Below are positions 25,009 to 33,839 of a stretch of 41,207 nucleotides of DNA, in pieces (positions within the stretch are counted from its first letter, which is position 1; every line of letters begins with the position of its first letter). The stretch is from assembly GCA_014379585.1 (NCBI GenBank), contig JACMLN010000081.1, positions 1 through 41,207 on the forward strand. Reading direction: 5' to 3'. The stretch comes from Gloeobacterales cyanobacterium ES-bin-313 (GTDB lineage Bacteria > Cyanobacteriota > Cyanobacteriia > Gloeobacterales > Gloeobacteraceae). Position numbers and translations under genes: made by a program. The notes beneath the pieces are model-generated. The model did no database searches, was not told where the DNA came from, and was given only the letters and a program-made list of their open reading frames with translations.

Positions 25009-26294
25009 AACCAGAAAACTTCGAAGAGAAAGTGGTCTGGTGGTCGATCCTCGGCACCTATGGCTTCTACGTAATTGGTGGTCTGTATATTCTGGCTCCT
25101 GTGATCGCCTGGGTGTTGCTGGGGGTTTTGATCAAGCGTCTTATTCTCCAAACGGATGAGACTCTCCCAGAAGACCGAATCACGATCTCCGATAGCCACT
25201 GGGTCTGGGTTGCCAGCATGGTCGTCATGGAACTTGCCTTGATCGTGGGTCATTACGACTACGACATCGGCATGGGCTCGCTGATCAAATCTTCCATCGG
25301 CTGGGCAAAAGGCTGGGCATTGCTGGCCGTCTTTCCGCTGTTAGGTTGCCTAAAGATTCGAATTTCTCTTCTAGCCCGTGCTGCTTGCCACGTCGGTATG
25401 CAGACGCTATTGGTGTTTCCATTCTTCGTAGCTGCTTATCTGGGGCACCTGCCCGATACCCCCTATGTTTCCCCCCTCCAAGCCGTTGGTGGGCCAGGCC
25501 CAGAGTTCTTTGCTGTCAATCTCTACGAGATCGATCCGAGCAATGGGATGGTGCGCTGGCGTCTGTTTACCCCCTGGGCACCCGCTTTGGGTTTTGTCGC
25601 CAATATTTACTTTTTCTTGGCTCTCGAAGAACCGGATAAGCGCTGGCGTTGGACTGGGATTACCGCTTGCGTGCTGATGTGCTTGGTTTCTTCGTCTCGC
25701 TTGGCTCTGCTTGCCTTGCCTGCCGTCTGGCTGTTGAAAACACTGCTCAGTAACCTGAGCCGTCCAGCAGTACTCATCTCACTGGGCTTTATCGCCACGG
25801 TCGCTGGCATCTTTAGTACTGCTATTTTTGAGGCCATCGAGAATTTTTCCGCTGCTTTCTCTGGGGCCCGGGCGGATTCGTCGCGGGTGCGCGCCGCTCT
25901 CGGGCGGATTGCCCAGTACCGCTGGCAAACAGAAGCGCCGATCTGGGGACACGGTATCGTTGAGCGCGGCCCCCACATGGTTGAGTATATGCCGATTGGT
26001 TCTCACCACACCTGGTACGGCCTGCTGTTTGTGAAAGGATTGGTCGGATTTGTTGCGCTTGCTGTGCCGTTGCTTTGGACTTTTGGCCTTCTTCTTTTCC
26101 GTGCCCAGAAGTCGAGGATCGCTGCCCTTGGGCTGGCTATGGTCATGATTATTCTCTTTTATACCTTTGGTGAAAACCTCGAAATTCTTGCTTACCTGTT
26201 CTGGCCTGGTCTGATTACTCTCGGCCTTGCCTTCAATCAAGCGGAGATCCCCGATGCAAAGCAAACCGAGAATCCTACACCTATTAGCGGATAG
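25005..26294 (+). CDS. O-antigen polymerase / ligase family membrane protein
   Basis: Polytopic membrane enzyme that polymerises or ligates polysaccharide repeat units (Wzy/WaaL family). From ATG 25005 the protein is 429 residues with about ten to twelve transmembrane segments. The family-type loop contains SSRLALLALPAVWLL and, in the large periplasmic loop, WQTEAPIWGHGIVERGPH with SHHTWYGLLFVKGLVGF, matching the conserved G-H...HN/T.....-L..G pattern of O-antigen ligases. The start overlaps the Wzc-like stop by 4 bp. Polymerase is more likely than ligase given the exopolysaccharide context. Its 3' end overlaps the next gene by 41 bp. Confidence 0.85.
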   Translation: MKPENFEEKVVWWSILGTYGFYVIGGLYILAPVIAWVLLGVLIKRLILQTDETLPEDRITISDSHWVWVASMVVMELALIVGHYDYDIGMGSLIKSSIGWAKGWALLAVFPLLGCLKIRISLLARAACHVGMQTLLVFPFFVAAYLGHLPDTPYVSPLQAVGGPGPEFFAVNLYEIDPSNGMVRWRLFTPWAPALGFVANIYFFLALEEPDKRWRWTGITACVLMCLVSSSRLALLALPAVWLLKTLLSNLSRPAVLISLGFIATVAGIFSTAIFEAIENFSAAFSGARADSSRVRAALGRIAQYRWQTEAPIWGHGIVERGPHMVEYMPIGSHHTWYGLLFVKGLVGFVALAVPLLWTFGLLLFRAQKSRIAALGLAMVMIILFYTFGENLEILAYLFWPGLITLGLAFNQAEIPDAKQTENPTPISG

Positions 26295-27231
26295 AAACTT
26301 GGGAGGAGTGGGGACAAGTCTAAGCTTGCTTATAAACTCCCATCTCGCCGAGCAATATCACTTTGAGATCTGCACCCCTGAAGAATTTCTAGCAAGTAGT
26401 GAAACGGCTACTGCTGCTATTTTTCACGATGCTATGAACTGGAAAACTCTGCCCCTGCTTTGGAAACTCAAAAAAAGGACACGCCTCATTATTCAGAATC
26501 ACCACTACACCTCTGGGTTCGAACACCAGAACGTTCCAGCGCCTAGTCGCTTCCGCTTGATGCTCAAACTTTCCTTCAGTCAGGCCCAACAGGTGATGGC
26601 GGTTTCTCATGCCCAGGCGAAATGGATGCGGGAACTCAATCTTGTTCCTGCCAAGAGATTACTCGCTTTCCAGCAGTGTTATCCCATGGACAAGCTCTTT
26701 GCTTTGCCCCTGAAAGTGCCTGGTCGTCCTCTTCTATTGGCTGCCTATGGTCGCTTCTGCCATATGAAGGGATTTGATGTCCTGATTCAGGCGATGGCGA
26801 AATTAAGCGGTGAACCTATTCACCTAAAACTTGGGGGGTACGGTGCAGACGAAGCGAAACTGCGGGCGCAAGCGGCGGGATTGATCAATGTCGAATTTGT
26901 TGGCTTGGTCAAAGACGTACCCGCATTTCTTAATAGCTGTGATGTGGTTGTTGTGCCCTCGCGCTGGGAACCCTTCGGGGGCGTTTGTTTAGAGGCAAAG
27001 GCCGCTGGTCGGCCAGTGATTGTTAGCCATGTAGACGGTTTGGCCGAACAGATCACAGGTTGTGGACTGACAGTACCACCCGAAGACGTGGACGCATTGG
27101 CTGGAGCGATCCTCAGCTTGATGACTACCGACTTACCTACCCTGGGTGCCACGGGTCGAAGCAACGCCAAAGAGCATGTGGAACGTTACTTTACCAACTG
27201 GAGCAAACTGCTGATGGAGTTGGCAGCATGA
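26254..27231 (+). CDS. Glycosyltransferase family 4 (GT-B)
   Basis: Retaining glycosyltransferase adding a sugar to the lipid-linked repeat unit, 325 residues. The ATG at 26254 has GGAG 8 bases upstream and begins MQSKPRILHLLADRNLGGVG, the donor-fold glycine motif; a longer frame (26227) lies in the previous gene. The C-terminal Rossmann domain shows LLAAYGRFCHMKGFDVLIQA, VEFVGLVKDVPAFL and VVPSRWEPFGGVCLEAKAAG, carrying the E-x7-E motif of GT4 enzymes. The sugar is unknown. It overlaps the ligase gene at its start and the flippase by 4 bp. Confidence 0.9.
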   Translation: MQSKPRILHLLADRNLGGVGTSLSLLINSHLAEQYHFEICTPEEFLASSETATAAIFHDAMNWKTLPLLWKLKKRTRLIIQNHHYTSGFEHQNVPAPSRFRLMLKLSFSQAQQVMAVSHAQAKWMRELNLVPAKRLLAFQQCYPMDKLFALPLKVPGRPLLLAAYGRFCHMKGFDVLIQAMAKLSGEPIHLKLGGYGADEAKLRAQAAGLINVEFVGLVKDVPAFLNSCDVVVVPSRWEPFGGVCLEAKAAGRPVIVSHVDGLAEQITGCGLTVPPEDVDALAGAILSLMTTDLPTLGATGRSNAKEHVERYFTNWSKLLMELAA

Positions 27232-28475
27232 GCATTGGAAATGTTCTTGCCCGCCCTCGCGCTGACCGTTTTCTGGCCAATCTTGGTTGGCTAGGATCCG
27301 CCCAGTTGGTCAACCGCGTCTTTCGATTGGCAACCACAGTGGTTCTCGCTCGGCTATTGAGCCCGACGGATTATGGATTGGCCGCCATCGTCCTCACCAC
27401 CAATGAATTCGTCACTGTTTTTACCCGCAGTGGGGTTGGCCAGCAGTTAATTAAAGCAGATGAAGCGGATCTGCTGGTTTTGGCTGACACGGCCTACTGG
27501 CTCAACTGGATTCTGTGCGGCGGCCTTTTTCTGATTCAGTGTGCTGTTGGCCTTGTGATGGGTTTGTTTTACGGCAACCAGATTCCTGCCCCGATCTGTG
27601 CAATGGCCTGTATCTATCTGGTTCTGCCTTTCGCCCTTGTGCAGACAACTTTGATTGCCCGTGAAAATCGTCTGAAGGTCTATGCCGTCATTACGGCAGT
27701 GCAGCTTTCCACTGACTGTGTGTTGACGATCATCTTTGCGCTCTTGGGCTGGGGTATGTGGGCGGTGATCTTGCCCAAAGTTCTGGTCTGCCCGATCTGG
27801 GTGTACTTCAACCTCAAGGAATGTTCCTGGCGACCTCCCAAGCAATTTACCCTTGTCAACTGGCGTCAGATCGCCAATTTTGGCCGCCACGTCTTGGGTG
27901 TCGAACTCCTCACGACCCTACGTGCCAACGTTGATAACCTTTTAGTTGCCCAGTTTCTCGGTGTCCAGGCACTCGGTATCTACTTCTTCGCCTTCAATGC
28001 TGGCTTGGGGATCAGCATGAGTATTCTCGGTGCCTTTAGCACGGCCATCTATCCTTTTCTGTGCGAAGTCGGAAATGACCGAGTACAGATGAATGCGCGT
28101 TTTGTGCGCAGTTTGCGAACCGCTGCCATGGTGACCATCCCCTTGATCCTGCTCCAATCCGGTGGCGCACCCTTTTATGTGCCGATCGTCTTTGGGCAGA
28201 AATGGGTCACTTCTGGCGCTGTGCCAGTACTGATCTTGATCTGTCTATCAGCACTGCCCCGCCCGTTTGCGGAAGCAGCCAGTCAGTTGCTCCGTGCTCG
28301 CAATCTTCCCCATCTGGATTTGACCTGGAACTTGGTCTTCACCGCCATATTGATCCTGGCTTTGCTCGTCGGCTCCACTGGCGGAATTCTAGGAGTCGCC
28401 ATTGCTGTCTTTGCCACTCACGCAGTCTGTCTTCCCCTGTATACCTTCTGGGCTTATCGCCGCGCCTTTGCTTGA
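27228..28475 (+). CDS. Wzx-type oligosaccharide flippase (MATE/MOP superfamily)
   Basis: Translocates lipid-linked repeat units across the inner membrane. From ATG 27228 (ATGA overlap with the GT4 gene) the protein has 415 residues and about 12 transmembrane helices. The N-terminus RFLANLGWLGSAQLVNRVFR with LATTVVLARLLSPTDYGLAA is the standard polysaccharide biosynthesis signature of the family, which continues with LTTLRANVDNLLVAQFLGVQ and YPFLCEV. The length is close to the usual 420-480. The start inside the track's longer frame is rejected because it lies in the GT4 gene. Function is strongly supported by context. Confidence 0.9.
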   Translation: MSIGNVLARPRADRFLANLGWLGSAQLVNRVFRLATTVVLARLLSPTDYGLAAIVLTTNEFVTVFTRSGVGQQLIKADEADLLVLADTAYWLNWILCGGLFLIQCAVGLVMGLFYGNQIPAPICAMACIYLVLPFALVQTTLIARENRLKVYAVITAVQLSTDCVLTIIFALLGWGMWAVILPKVLVCPIWVYFNLKECSWRPPKQFTLVNWRQIANFGRHVLGVELLTTLRANVDNLLVAQFLGVQALGIYFFAFNAGLGISMSILGAFSTAIYPFLCEVGNDRVQMNARFVRSLRTAAMVTIPLILLQSGGAPFYVPIVFGQKWVTSGAVPVLILICLSALPRPFAEAASQLLRARNLPHLDLTWNLVFTAILILALLVGSTGGILGVAIAVFATHAVCLPLYTFWAYRRAFA

Positions 28476-28507
28476 ACAACACCTAACACCTTCACCCGAG
28501 CAACACC

Positions 28508-29521
28508 ATGCCTAAAGTCTCTGTCATCGTTCCTGTCTATAACGTCGAACGCTATGTGGGTGCTGCCATCCAATCTGTTCTCGCTCAGACCTTCCAAGAT
28601 TTTGAGATCTTGATCGTTGACGATGCTTCTCCAGATCAAAGTATTGCGCTCTGCCGCCGCTTTGACGATGACCGAATTCGGATTATCCAGCAGGCAAATC
28701 GGGGTCTTGCGGGTGCGCGCAACACAGGCATTCGCAATGCCCAAGGAGAATACCTCGCCTTTCTAGACTCCGACGATCTGTGGACTGCCGATAAATTGGA
28801 AAAGCATGTTGCCCACTTAGATCGCTATCCAGAAGTTGGCTTGAGCTACTGCCGTTCTGCGTTTATCGATCAAGAGGGTGAACCTTTGCACTATCACCAA
28901 ATGCCGAAGCTCAAAGATATTACGCCAGTGCATTTGCTTTGTCGCAATCCAGTTGGCAATGGTTCTGCACCTGTAATTCGCAAACAGACTCTTGACGCGA
29001 TTCAATTTACGGACGATCTTCATGGCTCACCGGAAGTTTGTTACTTCGATGAGCACTTGCGGCAATCGGAAGACATCGAATGCTGGTTGCGGATTGCGCT
29101 GAAAACCAATTGGATTTTGGAAGGATTGCCTGAACCCTTAACACTGTATCGGGTCAATGTTGGCGGACTTTCGGCCAGCCTCTTTAAACAACTGGCGAGC
29201 TGGGAAAAAGTAATCGAAAAGACCCATGGTTACGCCCCTCGATTGATCGATCAGTGGGGAAGCCTTGCCCGCGCTTATCAGTTGCGCTATCTTTCCCGCC
29301 GCGCAGTGCAATTGCGGGATGCAAAGCTAGCGATGAAACTCATTCACGAGGCAATTTCTACTGATCTGCGCATTGTGGTTCAAGAACCCCAACGTACAGC
29401 GCTGACCTTGCTCGCGGCTTGGGTACTTGCCTTTGTCCCAAGTGGATTTTTTCAGCGCTTAGAAGCCTTTGGGATGCGCCGCGTTGAAAAGTCACAACAG
29501 CGTGTAATCGCGAGGGGATGA
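28508..29521 (+). CDS. Glycosyltransferase family 2 (GT-A)
   Basis: Inverting glycosyltransferase of the GT-A fold, 337 residues, acting at the cytoplasmic face. The N-terminus shows VSVIVPVYNVERYVGAAIQS, LIVDDASPDQS, NRGLAGARNTGIRNAQGEYL and the metal-binding FLDSDDLW (DxD type). The acceptor side includes CRNPVGNGSAPVIRK and QSEDIECWLRIALK. A C-terminal helical stretch with a hydrophobic segment near residue 300 (TALTLLAAWVLAFVPSGFFQ) may bring it to the membrane. It is separated from the flippase by 32 bp and overlaps the ATP-grasp gene by 4 bp. Confidence 0.92.
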   Translation: MPKVSVIVPVYNVERYVGAAIQSVLAQTFQDFEILIVDDASPDQSIALCRRFDDDRIRIIQQANRGLAGARNTGIRNAQGEYLAFLDSDDLWTADKLEKHVAHLDRYPEVGLSYCRSAFIDQEGEPLHYHQMPKLKDITPVHLLCRNPVGNGSAPVIRKQTLDAIQFTDDLHGSPEVCYFDEHLRQSEDIECWLRIALKTNWILEGLPEPLTLYRVNVGGLSASLFKQLASWEKVIEKTHGYAPRLIDQWGSLARAYQLRYLSRRAVQLRDAKLAMKLIHEAISTDLRIVVQEPQRTALTLLAAWVLAFVPSGFFQRLEAFGMRRVEKSQQRVIARG

Positions 29522-30678
29522 TTACGGTGCGTATTCTACTATTTGCGATCGATGAGACTAGACTTGGCATGCCTCGCTTACCGAAGATACTGCAGCAAGC
29601 TGGGTTTGAAGTTGGTATTTTGTGCTCCGATCAAAATTTCCTTGCCAAAACACAATTTGTTGACCGCAAATTTCGGTTTACTAAAACGAAGTCTTCCCGA
29701 AAATTGCTTGATCAACTCGTACAGGCAGTGCAGGAGTGGAAGCCTGTTCTGATTGTCCCAGGTGATGAAACAGTCGTCGCTTTTCTCCACGATCTAATTC
29801 GCAGATCTATTGTTCAGCCAGGCTTGCTATCCAAACAAGTTCAAGAAGCCCTTCGCGCTTCCTTTGGCGATCTGCGATGGTTCGATGCCACGATGATTAA
29901 GGACAAAACCCAACAGATTGCTGCTGATCTGAATTTACGCACACCAGCCTCCCTAAAAGTTTCCAACCAGGCCGAGGCTTTAGAGGGTGTAGAAAAGATT
30001 GGCTACCCAGTCGTACTCAAGAAAGATTTCAGTTGGTCCGGTGACGGAGTGAGAGTTTGTGTTGATGAACGTGAGTTGCTTCAATCTTTGCCCACTTTTC
30101 TACCTAAAGCTTCTTTTGCTCTCAAGGAGCGTTTGCGTGCATTCCTGAAGCGGGATTGGTTTCCGATCAACAAAGTTCTTAGCTTGCAACAGTACATTGA
30201 GGGACGACCTGCCATGTATGCACTCGTAGCCTTTCAGGGTAAGGTGCTAGCGGGATATAGTGCAATTCCAGAATGTACAACCTCTGCAACGGGGCCAAGC
30301 AGCGTAGTGCGTTTTGTGAACAACGCTGAAATGGCAGATGTTTCTACCAAGCTGGTCGAACACTTTGGCTATTCTGGATTCTGCGGTTTTGACTTCATGA
30401 TCGAAGAATCAACTGGCAATGCATATCTTTTAGAGTGCAATCCCAGACCCATCCCCATTTGCCATCTTGGCCATAAAATCGGCCTCGATCTTGGGGTCGC
30501 ACTGTACGACGGACTTAAAGGCATTTCTTCCGCCAAAGTCCCAGAAATTGCCCAGGAGAGAGTCATTGTGCTGTTCCCCCAGGAGTGGAAACGCGACCCG
30601 TCCAGCCCCCACATCACACAGAATGATCACGATGTGCCATGGGATGACCCTGCACTTCTAACTGCCATTCTGGCCTAA
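29518..30678 (+). CDS. ATP-grasp enzyme at end of exopolysaccharide operon
   Basis: A 386-residue ATP-dependent carboxylate-amine/thiol ligase fold protein. The N-terminal pre-ATP-grasp domain includes LIVPGDETVVAFLHDLIRRS. The central ATP-binding part has YPVVLKKDFSWSGDGVRV (glycine-rich loop), LQQYIEGRPA and CGFDFMIEESTGNAYLLECN, in which the Glu and Asn are the metal-binding residues, then PRPIP. Family members join carboxylates to amines, often amino acids. The start overlaps the GT2 stop (ATGA), so it belongs to the operon and may add a substituent to the polysaccharide; the substrate is not predictable. It is the last gene of the run. Confidence 0.88.
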   Translation: MITVRILLFAIDETRLGMPRLPKILQQAGFEVGILCSDQNFLAKTQFVDRKFRFTKTKSSRKLLDQLVQAVQEWKPVLIVPGDETVVAFLHDLIRRSIVQPGLLSKQVQEALRASFGDLRWFDATMIKDKTQQIAADLNLRTPASLKVSNQAEALEGVEKIGYPVVLKKDFSWSGDGVRVCVDERELLQSLPTFLPKASFALKERLRAFLKRDWFPINKVLSLQQYIEGRPAMYALVAFQGKVLAGYSAIPECTTSATGPSSVVRFVNNAEMADVSTKLVEHFGYSGFCGFDFMIEESTGNAYLLECNPRPIPICHLGHKIGLDLGVALYDGLKGISSAKVPEIAQERVIVLFPQEWKRDPSSPHITQNDHDVPWDDPALLTAILA

Positions 30679-30988
30679 GTAATTATACTGATTCGCCATC
30701 GGAATGAGTGACTGAGGATCAAACCCCAATGCGTCTCCCATTGGAAACCCAAACCTCTCCCAATCCTCCTCCAATCCCGCATCACCACGCGTAGCGCCCA
30801 ATGCAATTCCAAGTACCAAGCCACTAAAGTTGCCAAGGGGGTGTGGGAAGCAGTCTGTCCCCCACGGGGCGGGGGTTTTAGGGGGCGGGGCTTGTCGCTG
30901 CCCCCTAATGCAGTTCGCCATATTTTTCTCAATACACCAAAAATCATGCGTGGTTTGATAGTTCTCCTGCACTAAGAGATCCTCTAGA
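30679..30988. other. Intergenic region with G/C-rich hairpin, no supported gene
   Basis: This 310-bp stretch follows the ATP-grasp gene. A leftward frame (30658-30972) has no ribosome binding site or recognisable domain and is not accepted. A conspicuous feature is TTAGGGGGC at 30878-30886 paired perfectly with GCCCCCTAA at 30900-30908, beside other G-runs (30861-30890). It may end transcription or be an extragenic repeat element, but I see only one copy here. Confidence 0.5.
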
Positions 30989-31636
30989 ATGGGGACGTCT
31001 GTCCTGGTTTCCCTGATGGTTCACGATTGGAGCAAACCTGTTCATCACCTGCGTACTGCCGATCCAATTCTGGCAACTATGATTGCGCGGGTGGGGGAAT
31101 GTCAATTCAAAGCGGATCCGAAGGGTACACATTTTGATGCCTTGGTGGATGCAATTGTGTCCCAGCAGCTTTCGGTCAAAGCGGCAGCCACGATCTACAA
31201 ACGATTTTTAGCCAGTTTTCCAGAAAGTCCGCCGACTCCAGCGCATATTCTGACCACGAGTGATGAAGCGTTGCGTGCCCTTGGCCTGTCTCGGCAGAAG
31301 TCAACCTACATCAAAAATTTGGCAGAGCACGTCGAATCAGGTTTGTTGCCGATCAAAACCCTTCACGAGTTGGAGGATCAAGAAATTATCGATGCGCTTG
31401 TTGCGGTGAAGGGGATTGGCCCTTGGACAGCTCAGATGTTTTTGATGTTTCGCCTTGGTCGCCTGAATGTATTGCCTGTCTTAGACTTGGGCATTCAAAA
31501 AGCGGTAGGGCGTGCCTATGGCCTGGAGGGTTTAGCCACACCGAAGCAGGTGCAGACGATTGGTGCAGCGTGGAAACCTTACTGTTCGATTGCTTCTTGG
31601 TATTTATGGCGCAGTCTCGATTTGCCAGCGGTGTAA
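30989..31636 (+). CDS. DNA-3-methyladenine glycosylase II (AlkA-type, HhH-GPD)
   Basis: Base-excision repair enzyme that removes alkylated purines, 215 residues from ATG 30989 or 206 from ATG 31016; neither start has a strong ribosome binding site, and the shorter one suits the family. Motifs: FDALVDAIVSQQLSVKAA, the helix-hairpin-helix VAVKGIGPWTAQMFLMF and LPVLDLGIQKAVGRAYGL, in which the Asp of LPVLDLG is the catalytic acid in the HhH-GPD family. No Ada or ogt gene neighbours it. The next gene starts 21 bp downstream, so it may be co-transcribed with sdaA. Confidence 0.88.
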   Translation: MGTSVLVSLMVHDWSKPVHHLRTADPILATMIARVGECQFKADPKGTHFDALVDAIVSQQLSVKAAATIYKRFLASFPESPPTPAHILTTSDEALRALGLSRQKSTYIKNLAEHVESGLLPIKTLHELEDQEIIDALVAVKGIGPWTAQMFLMFRLGRLNVLPVLDLGIQKAVGRAYGLEGLATPKQVQTIGAAWKPYCSIASWYLWRSLDLPAV

Positions 31637-31657
31637 GGTATTAGCAACTCCCGAAAA

Positions 31658-33022
31658 ATGGCTATGGCTGCGATCACGACTTCTCTTTTTGATCTATTCA
31701 AAGTTGGGCCTGGCCCTTCCAGTTCCCATACGATTGGGCCGATGAAAGCGGCGCGGGATTTTCGTCTGCGTTTGGCTGAACTCGATCCTGAAGTCCTTGT
31801 AGTCGCTGATCGGTTGGAAATCCATCTCTACGGATCTTTGAGCGCAACGGGAAAAGGCCATGGCACCGATCGCGCAGTCGTTGCGGGGTTGCTCGGCTGG
31901 TTGCCAGAAACCTGCGAACCCGAAGTTTTTTCGATGTTGCTTCAAGAAGAGAATTTAGCTTATCCGATTGTCATCGGTGAGAAAGCGCTGAATGTCAGTG
32001 CAGAAAGTATTCATTTTGAGCGTGGTCACCATTACTTCCCGTTCAGCAATACGTTGATCTTGAAACTGATGCATGGTACTCAAACCCTTTTTGAACAGGA
32101 ATACTACTCCGTTGGCGGTGGTTTCATTCAGCGCAAGGGCGAGGAGGCTGCGATTCACCAAGATCCGCCCTTTCCTTATGATTCAATGCAGACTCTCAAA
32201 GCGCAGATGCAAAACCATGGGCTCTCTCTCAAAGAGTTGATTTTGCGCAACGAAGAAGCGCTCAGTGGACTTTCTCGACCAGAGATCGAAGAGCGCATCG
32301 ATCATATTCTTCAAGCGATGCACAAAGCGGTGCAACGGGGTTTGAAGGCGACAGGAACGCTTCCAGGATTTATACAACTCAAGCGCAAAGCCAGAGAAGT
32401 CCACAAAAATGCCAAGGCACTACAGAAATCTCCTGACAGTTTTCTGATTTTTCTGAATGCTTATTGTCTGGCTGCATCGGAAGAAAATGCAGCTGGAAGT
32501 GTTGTCGTCACAGCACCCACATCGGGAGCCAGTGGGGTGATTCCAGGTCTTACCTATCTATTGCGCAACCAGTACTCGAAAAAGCGTCTTCGCGAAGGGA
32601 TGCTTGCCGCTGCCGCGATTGGATTTTTGGTCAAGCACAATGCCAGTATTTCGGGGGCTGAAATGGGCTGCATGGGGGAAATTGGCACTGCTTCGGCCAT
32701 GGGTGCTGCCTTGCTCTGTGCCTGCGCGGGGCATTCCATTGAAGTGATCGAAGTGGCTGCAGAGATCGCCATCGAACACCACTTGGGTATGACCTGCGAC
32801 CCCATCGGTGGTTATGTGCAGATTCCTTGCATCGAACGCAATGCCATGGGTGCGGTCAAAGCCTACAACGCCTACTTGCTCGCTTCCTCTGGCAATCATG
32901 CCGATCAAAAAATTTCCCTCGACAAAGTCATCAATGTCATGCGGGCAACGGGGCGGGATATGTCTAAGAAGTACAAAGAAACCTCCGAAGCAGGGCTGGC
33001 TCTCAGCGCTACAGAATGCTAG
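31658..33022 (+). CDS. sdaA: L-serine ammonia-lyase, iron-sulfur type
   Basis: Deaminates L-serine to pyruvate and ammonia using a [4Fe-4S] cluster. The single-chain protein of 454 residues begins with the beta domain TSLFDLFKVGPGPSSSHTIG and carries the alpha domain, with TAPTSGASGVIPG. Cys residues fitting the cluster-ligand pattern lie in ISGAEMGCMGEIGTA, MTCDPIGGYVQIPCIERNA and NAYCLAASEENAAG. Length matches the usual 450-460. The alternate start Met-Ala-Met offers no better ribosome binding site. A strong terminator follows at 33171. Confidence 0.97.
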   Translation: MAMAAITTSLFDLFKVGPGPSSSHTIGPMKAARDFRLRLAELDPEVLVVADRLEIHLYGSLSATGKGHGTDRAVVAGLLGWLPETCEPEVFSMLLQEENLAYPIVIGEKALNVSAESIHFERGHHYFPFSNTLILKLMHGTQTLFEQEYYSVGGGFIQRKGEEAAIHQDPPFPYDSMQTLKAQMQNHGLSLKELILRNEEALSGLSRPEIEERIDHILQAMHKAVQRGLKATGTLPGFIQLKRKAREVHKNAKALQKSPDSFLIFLNAYCLAASEENAAGSVVVTAPTSGASGVIPGLTYLLRNQYSKKRLREGMLAAAAIGFLVKHNASISGAEMGCMGEIGTASAMGAALLCACAGHSIEVIEVAAEIAIEHHLGMTCDPIGGYVQIPCIERNAMGAVKAYNAYLLASSGNHADQKISLDKVINVMRATGRDMSKKYKETSEAGLALSATEC

Positions 33023-33170
33023 GAAAAATATCTTTGATTTGAGGGTTCATGATTTTCTCACATAAACTTTGTAGACCCTTTACTGGGAGGGCTGTTGAAG
33101 AGGGGACTCTATAAATATCAGGCAGCTCCTGCTTCTTTCCCCCGATGAAATAGGCCGCTCGATGCATCTC

Positions 33171-33200
33171 CCCCCGAATTATCGGGGGTTTTGCGTTTTT
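33171..33200 (+). terminator. Intrinsic terminator after sdaA
   Basis: CCCCCGA (33171-33177), loop ATTA, TCGGGGG (33182-33188), followed by TTTTGCGTTTTTT: a classic stem plus T-tract, 149 bp past the sdaA stop. Confidence 0.88.
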
Positions 33201-33229
33201 TGGATTGTTCCCGAAACCGTATTGCTCTC

Positions 33230-33709
33230 TCAAGCGAAGCGCCTGTCCCAAAAGCGTTTTCCCAGGGCGCGCAAGTAAGCGCTGGGCGAGAACTGGTAAT
33301 AACTGGAAAAAGCGCTGAAGATGCAGGCGGAGTGGCAGACAAAGGTTGCACCGAGCCAGAACAAAGGGAACCAACTCAAAGGACTTCCGGGTAACGGACG
33401 AAACCGAAGAGCACTTATTGCAATCAAAGCGGTTGGGAAAATAACGAAAGCGGCGGCGGCAAGTTTTACGCCCCAACTGATGCCCTGTCCATAGGGGGCG
33501 CGCCAATGACGACCATCCCACTCCCAGCGAATAAGTGTTGGGCTGCCTTCAAGTTCTAGAAACTGATTTTTGAGATCTGGGCTGAAAATGTTGTTGCACA
33601 GATCGCAGGATAAAGCATCCATCATGACGATGCTTGACAGCTTTCCATGGCGACAAACAGGACAAGGACAAGTATTTTCAGTAAGCGGAAGAGTCTCTAT
33701 ACCTTGCAT
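33230..33709 (-). CDS. Zinc-ribbon membrane protein, hypothetical
   Basis: A 159-residue protein with a CPCPVCRHG ... LSCDLCNNIF arrangement (Cys-x2-Cys pairs at about 14-19 and 35-38) typical of a zinc ribbon at the N-terminus. It is followed by WEWDGRHWRAPY and at least two transmembrane helices (about 80-100, VKLAAAAFVIFPTALIAISA, and 110-135). A short cytoplasmic tail ends in RALGKRFWDRRF. It is transcribed leftward and convergent with sdaA. No family name is recognised with confidence; similar zinc-ribbon membrane proteins occur in other cyanobacteria. Confidence 0.7.
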   Translation of the reverse strand: MQGIETLPLTENTCPCPVCRHGKLSSIVMMDALSCDLCNNIFSPDLKNQFLELEGSPTLIRWEWDGRHWRAPYGQGISWGVKLAAAAFVIFPTALIAISALRFRPLPGSPLSWFPLFWLGATFVCHSACIFSAFSSYYQFSPSAYLRALGKRFWDRRFA

Positions 33710-33839
33710 GAACTATGAACCCTGATGTTCTTTCTTTAGGATGCCATTTTGCGTTTGCTGTGGGAGAGTGCGCAAAGAAAAGCAACTTTCCGTAGTATTG
33801 ATTCATCCATGCTAGGGGCACGGTGGCACAATTGAGACT

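Noticed and set aside
30658-30972. 104-residue minus-strand frame downstream of the ATP-grasp gene
   Set aside because: Overlaps the ATP-grasp end, composition dictated by G/C runs, no ribosome binding site, no motif.
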